Origin: Sporocytophaga sp.
GTDB taxonomy: Bacteria > Bacteroidota > Bacteroidia > Cytophagales > Cytophagaceae
Reading direction: 5' to 3'
NCBI RefSeq assembly: GCF_017745095.1
Contig: NZ_JAGHZZ010000009.1
Span: forward strand, 62,001-126,000
DNA length: 64,000 nucleotides
In this document: piece by piece, positions 33,762 to 43,466 of the stretch
How positions within the stretch are numbered: the stretch's first letter is position 1
How the letters are laid out: each line of letters opens with the position of its first letter
The notes under the pieces: model-generated
Told to the model about the DNA's origin: nothing
What the model saw: only the letters and a program-made list of their open reading frames with translations
Database searches by the model: none
Made by a program: the position numbers and the translations under genes

Positions 33762-35603
33762 CTAAAGAAAAAATTGAGGAACGGAATCGGTTTTTCCCCT
33801 TTTATTTAATTCAGCATTAAGGTTTAAAGCGGCGCTGATAAGGCCTGCGTGACTGAAAGCCTGAGGAAAATTTCCCAAATGTTCACCCATAAAACCCAAT
33901 TGTTCAGAAAATAAACCTACATGGTTCGCATATCCCAGCATTTTTTCAAAATAGAACTGTGCTTTCTCTAGTTGACCTGATCTGGAAAGACATTCAACAT
34001 ACCAAAATGTACACATTGAAAATGTCCCTTCTCTGCCACCTAGTCCGTCAGGAGCGGCTACTTCAGGTATATAACGATAAACAAGAGAATCGGATACCAG
34101 CTCTTTTTCTATTGCTTCCATTGTTTGCAGCCAGCGGGGATCAATTGGACTGATAAACTTAACAATTGGCATGAATAAGCAAGAGGCATCAACAGTTTTG
34201 GCTCCCTGATACTGGACAAATCCCTTTAAATCGTCGTCCCAGAATTCATTATATATGCTTTGATATATTTTATTTCTTTCAGTTTTCCATGTTTCTGGAT
34301 ATGGAAATGACCTTGATTCTGCTATCTTAATCGCTCTGTCAAATGCCACCCAGCACATGAGGCGTGAAAATAAAAAATGCTTCTCTTTCCCGCGGACCTC
34401 CCATATCCCATTATCTTCTCTTTTCCAATTATCTATGAGCCAGTTAACCTGAAATACAAGATTATTCCAGAAATCATGACTTATTGGCTCAACATATTTA
34501 TTATACAAATACACAGAGTCTAATAGTTCACCATAAATATCCAGTTGCAATTGTTTGTTTGCATTATTGCCAATTCTTACCGGTGCCGAACCTTTGTATC
34601 CTTCAAGGTTATCTAGCGTAATTTCCTGTGGGTTGTTATTGCCAGATGTAGAATACATTAGATGTAAATGTCCCGGGTTTTCAATATCATGACATTGATA
34701 ATGTATCCATTTTACAAATGCCTGTGACTCTTTGGTATAGCCTGTTTTTACAAGTGCATAGAGGCAAAAAGCTGAATCTCTTATCCAGCTGTATCTATAG
34801 TCCCAGTTTCTATTACCTCCAATGAATTCGGGTAACCCGAATGTAGGGCTTGCAATTATTGACCCGTATCTTCCACTACAAAGCAATTTGAGTGTGAGGG
34901 CTGAGCGCTGAATTGCTTCAAGCCATCTCCCCTTATAAGTGGATTTCGAAACCCAGTCTCTCCAGTATTTTACCGTTTCAAAAAATGTTTTTGTAATAAA
35001 GTCTCCCAATGAAATATTGGGAGGATCTTCTTTCGAAATATCTTCAAGAATAAAATCTGCACGTTCGCCTTCGTTCAGGGTAAATTCGGCATACCCGTCA
35101 TTTTCTGAAATATGCATAGGTACAGAGCTTTTCAGTCTTAGTTTCAAAAGACTTTCTCCCTGACCTTCGAATAGTATTTCAAAATTGTGATTTCTTTTAT
35201 GGGCAATATGTTCGTCTCGACCATAATTAAATCGAGGCCTGCACTCCATTTTGAATTGAATGTTTCCTCTGATGCAGGAAACCCTTCTTACGAGTTCATT
35301 TCCATGCACCATACCTTCTATTGGCATGTAATCCGTAATTTCTCCTACTCCGTCTGCAGACAAAAATCGTGTAAGTAAAACATTGGTACCGGGAAGGTAC
35401 ATTTGCTTATTCCTAACTTCTTCCTTAATAATAGGATGGATCTTAAAATAACCACCCTTTTTATAGTCTAAAAGGGCCGCGAAAATAGAAGGAGAATCAT
35501 AAAACGGGAAGCACAAAAAATCTATAGACCCATTGAGGCCTACAAGAGCTATTGTATTTAAATCTCCTATGATTGCATAGTTCTCAATAGGCTGATAATT
35601 CAT
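33762..35603 (-). CDS. Glycoside hydrolase family 15 protein (glucoamylase/trehalase-like)
   Basis: This 613-residue cytoplasmic enzyme has no signal peptide. The N-terminal beta domain begins with YAIIGDLNTIALVGLNGSIDFLCFP, a segment characteristic of bacterial GH15 proteins. The (alpha/alpha)6 catalytic barrel contains GGNRNWDYRYSWIRDSAF near 265-282, and the second acidic motif is in the EQLG region near 568. Known members hydrolyse alpha-glucosides such as maltooligosaccharides or trehalose; the substrate here is not readable. It is the first of a minus-strand trio with the M1 peptidase and beta-barrel genes. Confidence 0.92.
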   Translation of the reverse strand: MNYQPIENYAIIGDLNTIALVGLNGSIDFLCFPFYDSPSIFAALLDYKKGGYFKIHPIIKEEVRNKQMYLPGTNVLLTRFLSADGVGEITDYMPIEGMVHGNELVRRVSCIRGNIQFKMECRPRFNYGRDEHIAHKRNHNFEILFEGQGESLLKLRLKSSVPMHISENDGYAEFTLNEGERADFILEDISKEDPPNISLGDFITKTFFETVKYWRDWVSKSTYKGRWLEAIQRSALTLKLLCSGRYGSIIASPTFGLPEFIGGNRNWDYRYSWIRDSAFCLYALVKTGYTKESQAFVKWIHYQCHDIENPGHLHLMYSTSGNNNPQEITLDNLEGYKGSAPVRIGNNANKQLQLDIYGELLDSVYLYNKYVEPISHDFWNNLVFQVNWLIDNWKREDNGIWEVRGKEKHFLFSRLMCWVAFDRAIKIAESRSFPYPETWKTERNKIYQSIYNEFWDDDLKGFVQYQGAKTVDASCLFMPIVKFISPIDPRWLQTMEAIEKELVSDSLVYRYIPEVAAPDGLGGREGTFSMCTFWYVECLSRSGQLEKAQFYFEKMLGYANHVGLFSEQLGFMGEHLGNFPQAFSHAGLISAALNLNAELNKRGKTDSVPQFFL

Positions 35604-35690
35604 CCTTCTTTCTTACTGATCAAAATTCCGTCAGTAAGGAGAACAGTTTAAAAGAAAATATGTTGGCGGATAATGTAAACGGAAAAATAA

Positions 35691-36068
35691 TTATTTTCTT
35701 ACCAGGGTCAGGAGTTCTTTTTGTACTCCCCAGTCTCTGGCAAGTTTTAAAATGGCAGTTGCCTCCATTTCACTGATAAAACCTTTTGAATTAGTAGCCT
35801 CCCAGACCATATTCAGATAAGAAAGTTTGGTCTGAGTATCATAGGTTCCGATAGTTGCATTGAAAAATTCACGAGCTCGTTCGAAGGCAGTGAACACATC
35901 GCTGCCTATAAAGTCTTCAGCCCATTTTAATTCTTCTACTGCGCTTAGATTCTGAGCAGTTGTTTTTAAAATTGCCTGCTCGTCTTCATTTAAACCATGA
36001 TAATTGAAAATTATTGATTTTAGAAGCAGAAAGGCCTTTTTCTGATCGCTTGTCATTTGGACAGTCAT
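35691..36068 (-). CDS. Small helical protein, TerB-like (tentative)
   Basis: This is a 125-residue, all-helical soluble protein without signal peptide. A run of helices ending with ISEMEATAILKLARDWGVQKELL resembles the TerB/DjlA-N type of four-to-six-helix domain, but I see no metal-binding Asp pair, so the assignment is tentative. Met5 is an alternative start. It lies 55 bp downstream of hemW on the same strand and 87 bp before the GH15 gene. Confidence 0.7.
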   Translation of the reverse strand: MTVQMTSDQKKAFLLLKSIIFNYHGLNEDEQAILKTTAQNLSAVEELKWAEDFIGSDVFTAFERAREFFNATIGTYDTQTKLSYLNMVWEATNSKGFISEMEATAILKLARDWGVQKELLTLVRK

Positions 36069-36123
36069 ACCAACGCAAATATAACATTTTTAAATTTATT
36101 TTCCCCCATACATCCGATTTTCT

Positions 36124-37245
36124 TCAAATGATAAAGAATGCCTCTGTAATTTTATCTGCAATCAATTTTCCTTTAGGCGTCAACTTTAAAAAATTATCTT
36201 CTTTTATCATAAAGCCATCCTCAATAAATGATTTTGCAGTATCTATATAATAGTTTACCTCAAGATTAAACTTTTGTTTTACATCTCCCAGATCACATCC
36301 CCATTTGGTGCGCAATCTGGTTAGAAAATATTCATTCGCTTTATCCAGATCTGTTAGTTGCTCTATTGTAAACTCCGGCTTTGAGATGTTTATTCCTTCA
36401 ATATATTTATGATTATTGCTTATATTATATTGTCTTGAAATACCATTAAATGAATGGGCAGAAGGTCCAAGACCCAAATAGTGAGTTCCCAGCCAATAGC
36501 TGCTATTGTGGCGTGCAATATAACCTTCTTTGGCAAAGTTGCTGATTTCATATTGTTCATATGATGCTCTCTCTAATAAGAAAATAAGGTCTTCAAATTG
36601 AAGGGCAACTATTTCCTCTTCCTCTGGAGTAAAATGCCCTTTTTTCAATCGCTTGCCTAAAACTGTTTTCTCTTCAATCGTTAATGCGTAAGCTGAAATA
36701 TGAGGAATATCAAGGTCTACAAGCGTTTGAATATTTTCTTCCCATTTTCCCTTGCCAAGACCAGGTATACCATATATAAGATCAGCAGTTATATTATAAA
36801 AGCCTTGTTCTCTTGCCTCTTTAATAGAGTTAATTGCCTTTTCACTATTATGAGCTCTATTCAATAACGTCAATAAATTATCCTGAAATGCCTGAACACC
36901 AATACTAAGTCTGTTTATGCCCGCTTGTTTTATCCCCCTTAAATACTTTTGAGTAATATCATCAGGATTTACTTCAATTGTTATTTCGGCATTATCATTA
37001 ATCTTGTAAAGCTTCCTTATTTCGTCTATAATTTTTTTAACTTCATCGACAAGAAGTAGAGACGGTGTTCCTCCTCCAAAGTAAATTGTATTGATGTCTT
37101 CATTAATGTAGCTTTTCCTTTGACTCAACTCCATACAGATTGCCTCTACCATTTTTTCTTTGAATGATAAGTTCGTTGAGAAATGGAAGTCGCAATAATG
37201 ACAAGCCTGCCTGCAAAAAGGGACGTGTATATAAATTCCTGACAT
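36124..37245 (-). CDS. hemW: HemW-type radical SAM protein
   Basis: This is a radical SAM protein of the HemN/HemW family. HemW binds haem and delivers it to respiratory enzymes; it was formerly annotated as oxygen-independent coproporphyrinogen III oxidase. The cluster-binding CxxxCxxC is at Cys11, Cys15 and Cys18 (CRQACHYC), directly at the N-terminus as in HemW, where true HemN has about 50 extra residues. GGGTPS and the IEVNPDD segment follow, and the HemN_C domain occupies the last 100 residues. The length of 373 residues fits HemW. Confidence 0.93.
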   Translation of the reverse strand: MSGIYIHVPFCRQACHYCDFHFSTNLSFKEKMVEAICMELSQRKSYINEDINTIYFGGGTPSLLLVDEVKKIIDEIRKLYKINDNAEITIEVNPDDITQKYLRGIKQAGINRLSIGVQAFQDNLLTLLNRAHNSEKAINSIKEAREQGFYNITADLIYGIPGLGKGKWEENIQTLVDLDIPHISAYALTIEEKTVLGKRLKKGHFTPEEEEIVALQFEDLIFLLERASYEQYEISNFAKEGYIARHNSSYWLGTHYLGLGPSAHSFNGISRQYNISNNHKYIEGINISKPEFTIEQLTDLDKANEYFLTRLRTKWGCDLGDVKQKFNLEVNYYIDTAKSFIEDGFMIKEDNFLKLTPKGKLIADKITEAFFII

Positions 37246-37315
37246 TTATTTTTTATGCAAAATTAATCCTGAATTGAAAATAGTAATTTTACAGTTTACT
37301 TTCGTTAGTATAAAC

Positions 37316-39055
37316 GTGTTGAAAAACTTTTTAATTCTCTTCGTCTTACTCTTCACTTCACTCTTTTCTTATGGACAAAGAGACAGTACCCGTATTTTTC
37401 TTTCGGTTTTCTCTGAAAATAATGGTTTAATAACTGATCATAAAACATCATTCGGAGACTCGGTAAGTGCAGTATATGAAGTAAAAGAGATTATACAAAA
37501 ATTACACAAACAAGCATATCTTCAGGCTTCAGTGGATTCACTCGCAATGTATGGAGATACATTGAAATCTTTTATCTCTTTGAGGGACCAATTCAAATGG
37601 GCTGCTCTGAAAAAAGGAAATATTAATCCGTTAATATTAAGCAAAACAGAATTTCAGGAAAAATACTATCGGGATAAGCTCTTCAATATAGAACAGTTTC
37701 TGGCTTTTGAAGATGATCTGTTGACTTATCTGGAAGATCATGGCTATCCTTTTGCTTCTCTCCGGATAGATTCCTTTATGATTGAAAAGAATAGCCTGTA
37801 TGGCGTTCTCAATTATGATAAGGGGCCTATGATAGTTTTCGATTCTGTGATTATAGTGGGGAGCAGTAAGGTGAAGAATAGGTACTTGATGCGTGAACTT
37901 CATATTGAAAAAGGGCAGCCATTTAGCCAGAAAAAAGTACTAGAGGCTGATAAAATATTATCAGCACTGGGATTTGTCAGGATTTCCAGACCTCCAGTGG
38001 TGGAGTTCAGAAGTGGCAAGGCGACTGTAACTATCTTCTTGGAAGATAAGAAAATCAATCAGGCTGATGGTATTATCGGTTTTCTTCCAAATGAAGGAGG
38101 AGGAAAAAAATTGCTTATTACTGGTGAACTTAATCTGAACTTAAAAAATGTATTTGGTACAGGTAAAGGCGTACTGCTGGAGTGGAAAAAGCTTAAAGCA
38201 TCTTCTCAGACTCTAAATATTGGATATTACCACCCGAAATTGTTGGGATCCAACCTTGATTTGCGGATGAATTTTAATTTGTTAAATCAGGATAGCTTAT
38301 TTCTTACTGTTTACAGGGGAATAAATGTATCAAGTGCCTTGTCAGTAAGATCAAGAGTAAGTTTTTTTACAGGGCTCAAGACATCCCGCCAATTCTCCAG
38401 TCCTGTTGGAGCTGATACTACAGTCTTACTTATGTCAGATTATAATTATTATAATTATGGCTTGAGTTATAATTGGAATAATTTGGATGATATATTTTAT
38501 CCTCATAAAGGTTGGATATTTGATGTACAATTTTCTTTGGGAAATAAAGTTTTGAGGGAAAATTCGTTGGTTAAGCCTGAATTATATGATCAGCTTGACA
38601 AAAAATCTATCCAGTACTCCTGCAATATTCTGATAAACAGATTTTTTCCGATAAGGGCCAAGTCTGTAATTTTTACAAGATTTGAAGCCGGCAAAATTTT
38701 CAACGACAAAAACACCCTGTTTATTAATGATTTGTATAGGGTAGGTGGACTCAAATCTTTAAGAGGATTTAATGAATTGAATTATTATGCGTCGACATTT
38801 GGCATTGCTTCTGTCGAATATCGATATTTTACAGATCCAACTTCCTATCTTCTAGTGTTTTATGATCAAGGATATGTGTCAAATGTCGTGAATCCTTCTA
38901 TTAAGGATGATTTTCCATTTGGATTTGGAGTAGGCGTGTCCTTCACAACTAGTGCAGGAGTGTTTAATTTCGTTTATTCTTTGGGTCAATCCAGAGATCA
39001 GAAATTAAGTTTGAATCTTTCTAAGGTTCATTTTGGTATAATAAGCAGGTTTTAG
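37316..39055 (+). CDS. Omp85-superfamily outer-membrane protein (BamA/TamA-like)
   Basis: This is an outer-membrane insertase- or transporter-type protein. It has a signal peptide ending SLFSYGQ, an N-terminal periplasmic part with at least one recognisable POTRA domain (about 185-265, DSVIIVGSSKVKNRYLMREL), and a 16-strand-type barrel with the Omp85 LRGF motif (GGLKSLRGFNE) in the C-terminal half. The final residue is Phe. The open frame reaches back to TTG 37274, but the signal peptide starts naturally at GTG 37316 or TTG 37319. It is divergent from hemW and 25 bp before the phosphotransferase gene. Its substrate is unknown, and a role as main BamA is unlikely given the short POTRA part. 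Confidence 0.88.
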   Translation: MLKNFLILFVLLFTSLFSYGQRDSTRIFLSVFSENNGLITDHKTSFGDSVSAVYEVKEIIQKLHKQAYLQASVDSLAMYGDTLKSFISLRDQFKWAALKKGNINPLILSKTEFQEKYYRDKLFNIEQFLAFEDDLLTYLEDHGYPFASLRIDSFMIEKNSLYGVLNYDKGPMIVFDSVIIVGSSKVKNRYLMRELHIEKGQPFSQKKVLEADKILSALGFVRISRPPVVEFRSGKATVTIFLEDKKINQADGIIGFLPNEGGGKKLLITGELNLNLKNVFGTGKGVLLEWKKLKASSQTLNIGYYHPKLLGSNLDLRMNFNLLNQDSLFLTVYRGINVSSALSVRSRVSFFTGLKTSRQFSSPVGADTTVLLMSDYNYYNYGLSYNWNNLDDIFYPHKGWIFDVQFSLGNKVLRENSLVKPELYDQLDKKSIQYSCNILINRFFPIRAKSVIFTRFEAGKIFNDKNTLFINDLYRVGGLKSLRGFNELNYYASTFGIASVEYRYFTDPTSYLLVFYDQGYVSNVVNPSIKDDFPFGFGVGVSFTTSAGVFNFVYSLGQSRDQKLSLNLSKVHFGIISRF

Positions 39056-39080
39056 TTAATTTGTTCCTTTCTTAAAGTGC

Positions 39081-40121
39081 ATGCTTTATAATTCAGTCCT
39101 TTCGTTTTGTTGGGCCTTTCTAATCGCAGTATTTGCAATTCCGTCTATAATTTATGTTGCTCACATCAAAAAATTACTGGATGAACCAAATTTGCGTACC
39201 GTTCATGAATCTCTGACCCCTCGCTTGGGTGGATTAGCGATCTTCGCAGGATTTATGTCGGCATTAACTATTTTTGGCTCACTCGAAAATGGTGTACAAC
39301 AAGTTTTAGCCGGTTCAATTATCATTTTTTTTATTGGGTTAAAAGATGATGTAGTTCCGGTATCGGCATTTAAAAAGTTTTTTGTTCAGGTGCTTGCAGC
39401 AGGTATTGTCATGTTTGTTGCGGATATAAGAATATCAGATTTTAAAGGAATGCTGGGATTATATGAGGTAGATAATGGAATCAGTTATGTGGTTACATTC
39501 CTTGTTATTATTGGTATTACCAATGCAATTAACCTTATCGACGGTGTTGATGGACTAGCAGGAGTGATAGTGATGATCATTACTTCTACATTTGGGGTAT
39601 ACTTCTATTGGTATGGAGGAGAAGCTTTCGGGGTTTATTCTTATGTCGCTTTTAGTTTGTTGGGATCAGTAATTGGATTTTTAAGGTATAATTTTCACAA
39701 AGCAATTATATTTATGGGAGATACCGGATCCTTGGTGTCCGGCTTCATCTTATCAATCCTGGGAATACAATTTGTAAGAATGGAGGCATTTGACGCATCT
39801 CCATCTATTGCTATTGCTGTGTTGATCATTCCTATAATGGATACGCTAAGAGTTTTTATGCTGAGAATACTAAACGGTACATCGCCATTCTCACCGGATA
39901 AAAATCATATCCACCACAGACTTATGGATCTTGGATTTTCTCAGGTAATGACAGTATTTTCACTCGCTTTGATTAACCTTTTTGCCATATTGGGAGTTAA
40001 TGTACTTTCTAATCTGGAAAATAACTATTTACTATTTTTAATGATAGGATATGGTTTTTTAGTTACAGGAGTAATCGAAATCTTTTATTTGAGATTAAAG
40101 AGAGAAAATGCTGGTGCATAA
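39081..40121 (+). CDS. Polyprenyl-phosphate sugar-1-phosphate transferase (WecA/MraY family)
   Basis: This is a multi-pass inner-membrane enzyme that moves a sugar-1-phosphate from a UDP-sugar to undecaprenyl phosphate, starting a cell-surface glycan. Family motifs are in order: the RTVHESLTPRLGGLAIF region near 40-56, the Asp pair of FIGLKDDV, NLIDGVDGLAG, FMGDTGS and the cytoplasmic His box HIHHRL near the C-terminal third. WecA-type features (HIHHRL, GDTGS) favour a glycan initiator rather than MraY itself. Its stop overlaps the next start by 14 bp. Confidence 0.94.
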   Translation: MLYNSVLSFCWAFLIAVFAIPSIIYVAHIKKLLDEPNLRTVHESLTPRLGGLAIFAGFMSALTIFGSLENGVQQVLAGSIIIFFIGLKDDVVPVSAFKKFFVQVLAAGIVMFVADIRISDFKGMLGLYEVDNGISYVVTFLVIIGITNAINLIDGVDGLAGVIVMIITSTFGVYFYWYGGEAFGVYSYVAFSLLGSVIGFLRYNFHKAIIFMGDTGSLVSGFILSILGIQFVRMEAFDASPSIAIAVLIIPIMDTLRVFMLRILNGTSPFSPDKNHIHHRLMDLGFSQVMTVFSLALINLFAILGVNVLSNLENNYLLFLMIGYGFLVTGVIEIFYLRLKRENAGA

Positions 40122-41289
40122 GTCTAAAAACAATACTAGCCAAGTCAGGGCTATCTTATTTTTAATTTTGGCAATATTGCTTCCTCAAATGGGCAATTCT
40201 GCTCAAACTGCATTTAAAATTGTAAAAGATCTAAGTTCAGATTGGAAGATATATAATGCTGATATAAATGGGTATGTTCCTTTTATGAAAGGAAAATCCC
40301 AGAAAAGCCATTTTATTTTTCAATGGATTGACCTGGATAAATATGCCGGATATCACCTTCAGGTAAAAGCTGCTCCAAAGTTATCATTATTTGTAAATAA
40401 TGAATTGTATTATACTAATACAGAATCCAAATATCAGGATGTTGCGATTCCTATTAAGGATCTTCTAAAGAAGACAGTAGGAGGGAGGAAGGATTTACTT
40501 ACTATTTATCAACCTGATGCTTCCTTTAATGAAGGTTCGGTTTTCATAGGGTATTTTCCGGAAAACCAGATAGAATCTGCTCCTGCAATTAGTATTGAGG
40601 CTAAAAAGCAAAACTTTTTAGGAGATCTTATTATGGCACTTTTCATAAGTTCATTCGCCATTATTGCAATTTTGAAAAACAGATTTCCTAAATCGTTTTC
40701 CCTATTTTTCCAAAAATCTGAATTTTCACTAAGTGCCTCTGAAGAATTACTAAGTAGCCGTATTATTGATTTTCCGCTCGTGCTGGTAATTATTTTAAAT
40801 GCATTTTCACTTAGTATTTTGATATTTTCAAACAAAGAAAGCGAAGACTTTGTCAAATTTCTTACGTTAATTAAAAACCAGGATTTGTCATTGTTCTCCC
40901 AGTTTGCACTGTCAACTCTAATGATAATCTTTCTTATAATAGTTAAATATTTACTAATTACATTTCTCGGATGGATATTTGACCTTAATAAACTCATTAC
41001 TCTTCATTTTTATGAGTTTTTATCTATTATGCTAAAAGTCAACCTGTTTGTGGTTCCGGTTGTTTTAATTTTATTATCGTTGAATAATTTTCATCCGTTT
41101 ATGTCTATTACGGCTTTGACAATTATCTTATTGATAATCTTCTTCCTGTTAATACTAAAGGTTTCCTATATCATATTTAAGTTTTCCAACTATAGAAATC
41201 TTTATTTATTTTCTTACCTTTGTATCAGTGAAATACTGCCTTTTATTGTAATTACTAAACTATTGGCATCTGACGTTATAAAATATTAA
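40108..41289 (+). CDS. Exported membrane protein with DUF4271 domain
   Basis: This is a 393-residue protein. A signal peptide or first helix (about 14-32) is followed by an extracytoplasmic beta domain (about 33-165; LSLFVNNELYY). One helix comes at 172-190, and then a C-terminal block of about 200 residues with five or six helices matches the Bacteroidetes DUF4271 pattern (ITFLGWIF near 290, CISEILPFIVI at the end). Function is unknown. It overlaps the glycosyltransferase gene by 14 bp and lies 15 bp before hemD, so all three are one transcription unit. The DUF4271-hemD adjacency is common in this phylum as I recall it. Confidence 0.85.
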   Translation: MLVHKSKNNTSQVRAILFLILAILLPQMGNSAQTAFKIVKDLSSDWKIYNADINGYVPFMKGKSQKSHFIFQWIDLDKYAGYHLQVKAAPKLSLFVNNELYYTNTESKYQDVAIPIKDLLKKTVGGRKDLLTIYQPDASFNEGSVFIGYFPENQIESAPAISIEAKKQNFLGDLIMALFISSFAIIAILKNRFPKSFSLFFQKSEFSLSASEELLSSRIIDFPLVLVIILNAFSLSILIFSNKESEDFVKFLTLIKNQDLSLFSQFALSTLMIIFLIIVKYLLITFLGWIFDLNKLITLHFYEFLSIMLKVNLFVVPVVLILLSLNNFHPFMSITALTIILLIIFFLLILKVSYIIFKFSNYRNLYLFSYLCISEILPFIVITKLLASDVIKY

Positions 41290-41304
41290 TAAGGTATTGA
41301 GATA

Positions 41305-42093
41305 ATGAGTGAAATTAAAGAAAAAGAGCTAAAGGATAGATATACAAAAGTATCAAGTATCTTAGTAACACAGCCCAAACCGACAGACGATAAATCGCCT
41401 TATTACGGATTAGCTGAGAAATATAAGCTGAAAATAGATTTCAGGCCATTTATTGAAATTAAAGCACTCGATTTCAAAGAGTTTAAAAAGCAAAAGATAG
41501 AGATTCTTGCACATTCCGCAGTCATCTTCACCAGCCGTAATGCAGTAGATAATTTTTTCAGGCTTTGTGCAGAGGGAAGAATTGAAGTGCCGGCAGAAAT
41601 GAAATATTTTTGTATTTCTGAGCAAACAGCAAACTACCTTCAGAAGTATATAGTAATTAGAAAGAGAAAGATCTTTGTGGGACAAAAAACCGCAAAAGAT
41701 CTTGAGGAAATTCTTAAAAAGCATAAAAACGAATTTTATTTATATCCTTGTTCCAATATCAGAAAGGAAGAAATTCCTTTATTTCTTAAGGATAATGGAT
41801 TTAAATTCAGTGAAGCAGTAATTTATGAGACAGTTCCTAGTGACTTGTCAGATCTTGCAGAAGTTAATTATGATATAATAGCTTTCTTTAGTCCTTCAGG
41901 AATTAACTCACTATTTACCAATTTTCCTGAATTTAAACAGAATAAAACAAGGATAGCTGCATTTGGCCCAACTACGGCAAAGGCGGTGAAAGATGCAGGA
42001 TTAATATTGGATATAGAAGCTCCACTACCAAATGCACCATCAATGACTGGAGCCTTAGAGCTATATATAAAGAAAGCCAATAACATTAAGTAA
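41305..42093 (+). CDS. hemD: Uroporphyrinogen-III synthase
   Basis: This is the fourth enzyme of tetrapyrrole synthesis, which closes hydroxymethylbilane into uroporphyrinogen III. The 262-residue protein shows the two-lobed HemD fold pattern: ILVTQPKP at the start, VIFTSRNAV near 73, FFSPSGINSLF near 197 and the AAFGPTTAKAV segment near 218. HemD is poorly conserved in general and these segments are its usual landmarks. It is downstream of DUF4271 by 15 bp. hemW lies 4 kb away on the other strand. Confidence 0.9.
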   Translation: MSEIKEKELKDRYTKVSSILVTQPKPTDDKSPYYGLAEKYKLKIDFRPFIEIKALDFKEFKKQKIEILAHSAVIFTSRNAVDNFFRLCAEGRIEVPAEMKYFCISEQTANYLQKYIVIRKRKIFVGQKTAKDLEEILKKHKNEFYLYPCSNIRKEEIPLFLKDNGFKFSEAVIYETVPSDLSDLAEVNYDIIAFFSPSGINSLFTNFPEFKQNKTRIAAFGPTTAKAVKDAGLILDIEAPLPNAPSMTGALELYIKKANNIK

Positions 42094-42196
42094 AATTATC
42101 CGTAAAAGGTAAGGCAACCTAGTTATCAAAATCCCACATTGGAAAAGAAGTATTGATTTCTTTTTTAATTTTATTTATATTTAATTTAAAAATATT

Positions 42197-42204
42197 TAGT
42201 TTTG
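42197..42204 (+). promoter_or_regulatory. Possible -7 element of the porP promoter
   Basis: TAGTTTTG is a perfect match to the Bacteroidetes -7 consensus TAnnTTTG and lies 32 bp before the ATG of porP. No clear TTG at -33 is seen. The upstream 40 bp are almost pure A/T. Confidence 0.4.
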
Positions 42205-42235
42205 GAACTGGATTTATTATCCCAAGGTGTCTTTT

Positions 42236-43276
42236 ATGAAAAGATTTAAACTGTCTGTGTTTTTCTTTCTGATCTTTGTTTCTGCTGGTTTTGCCCAGCA
42301 AGATGCACAGTTCAGCCAGTATATGTTCAATACCCTGTATTATAACCCAGGATTTGCTGGTACTGAAGGACTAACGAGATTTACCCTGCTGAACAGGGTT
42401 CAATGGCTAGCGTACCAGTCAACCCAATATAAAGGATCTGCGCCGTATAGTACAGTGTTAAGTGGTTCTTCCCTACTTCCCTTTTTTAATAAGAGGTTGG
42501 GCTTGGGTGTTCATTTAGTAAATGATAATCTTGGTCCACTAAATAATACAGAGTTCCAGCTTTCAGGTTCTTATCATTTTAAAATTAAAGAAGGTGTATT
42601 GGGTGTTGGTGCTCGCGCGGGTGTTTACTCAACTAGAGTAAGAACTGATTGGTACAGGGTTGTACAGGAGAATGATCCAATTTACGACTATCTAACTGGA
42701 GATGCTAATAATAAAATAAGACAAACAAAACCAGATTTTGGTGTAGGACTTTGGTATCAGAGTAAAAAATTCAGTGGGGGAGTGAGCTTTGACCATTTAG
42801 GAGAAACTAAGCTGTCTTATAATACTCCATCCATTAATTCGAAACTGGCAAATCACCTTTATATAAGTGGTTCTTATAATTTTGATGTAGGGCCTACCAT
42901 TAAGGTAACACCATCTGCATTCTTTCAGACTGATATGAACCAGCTTACATACCTTTTTGGGGCATTGGGAACGTATAATGAAAAGTTCTGGGTGGGTCTG
43001 AATGCACGTCAGTCTTTTGCGAAAAAAGACGTGGATCAGGGTGGCAAAACACTATCCAACGATGATATAATTATGTACGTTGGAGTGAACCTTTTGAAAA
43101 ATAAACAAAATATGAATGCGTTAAGAGTCGGTTATGCATTTGATTTTGTAACAAACGGCGTAAAAGCCAAAAAGAGAACTTCCCACGAGATTATGCTCTC
43201 CTATATAGTTCCGACACCTTGGGAATTACCTAAACCTAAGATCAGAACGCCAAGATACAGGCACGAAGAAAATTAA
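42236..43276 (+). CDS. porP: PorP/SprF-family T9SS outer-membrane protein
   Basis: This is an outer-membrane barrel of the PorP/SprF family, which works with the type IX secretion machine, often for delivery or anchoring of particular surface proteins. Signal peptide MKRFKLSVFFFLIFVSAGFA is followed by the family opening QDAQFSQYMFN and NPGFAGTEG. GTG 42227 would add three residues, but ATG 42236 gives the better signal. It is 190 bp upstream of gldK, giving the order porP-K-L-M-N known from Porphyromonas, which supports a role as the core PorP partner rather than a stray paralogue. Confidence 0.92.
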   Translation: MKRFKLSVFFFLIFVSAGFAQQDAQFSQYMFNTLYYNPGFAGTEGLTRFTLLNRVQWLAYQSTQYKGSAPYSTVLSGSSLLPFFNKRLGLGVHLVNDNLGPLNNTEFQLSGSYHFKIKEGVLGVGARAGVYSTRVRTDWYRVVQENDPIYDYLTGDANNKIRQTKPDFGVGLWYQSKKFSGGVSFDHLGETKLSYNTPSINSKLANHLYISGSYNFDVGPTIKVTPSAFFQTDMNQLTYLFGALGTYNEKFWVGLNARQSFAKKDVDQGGKTLSNDDIIMYVGVNLLKNKQNMNALRVGYAFDFVTNGVKAKKRTSHEIMLSYIVPTPWELPKPKIRTPRYRHEEN

Positions 43277-43466
43277 CAAAATTTTGGAATATTGAAATTT
43301 TTTATAGAACTTGTACAACATTTCTAAACATTTTATCAATTATTTGAGTTTTTTTTGGACTTTTATAATTGAGATTAAAAAAGTTCGTTTTAGAAATAAA
43401 AATTTAGTAACTTAAAACACAATTTATTATCAAAAAATTTACAAAAGAAAATTAAACAAGTGTATT

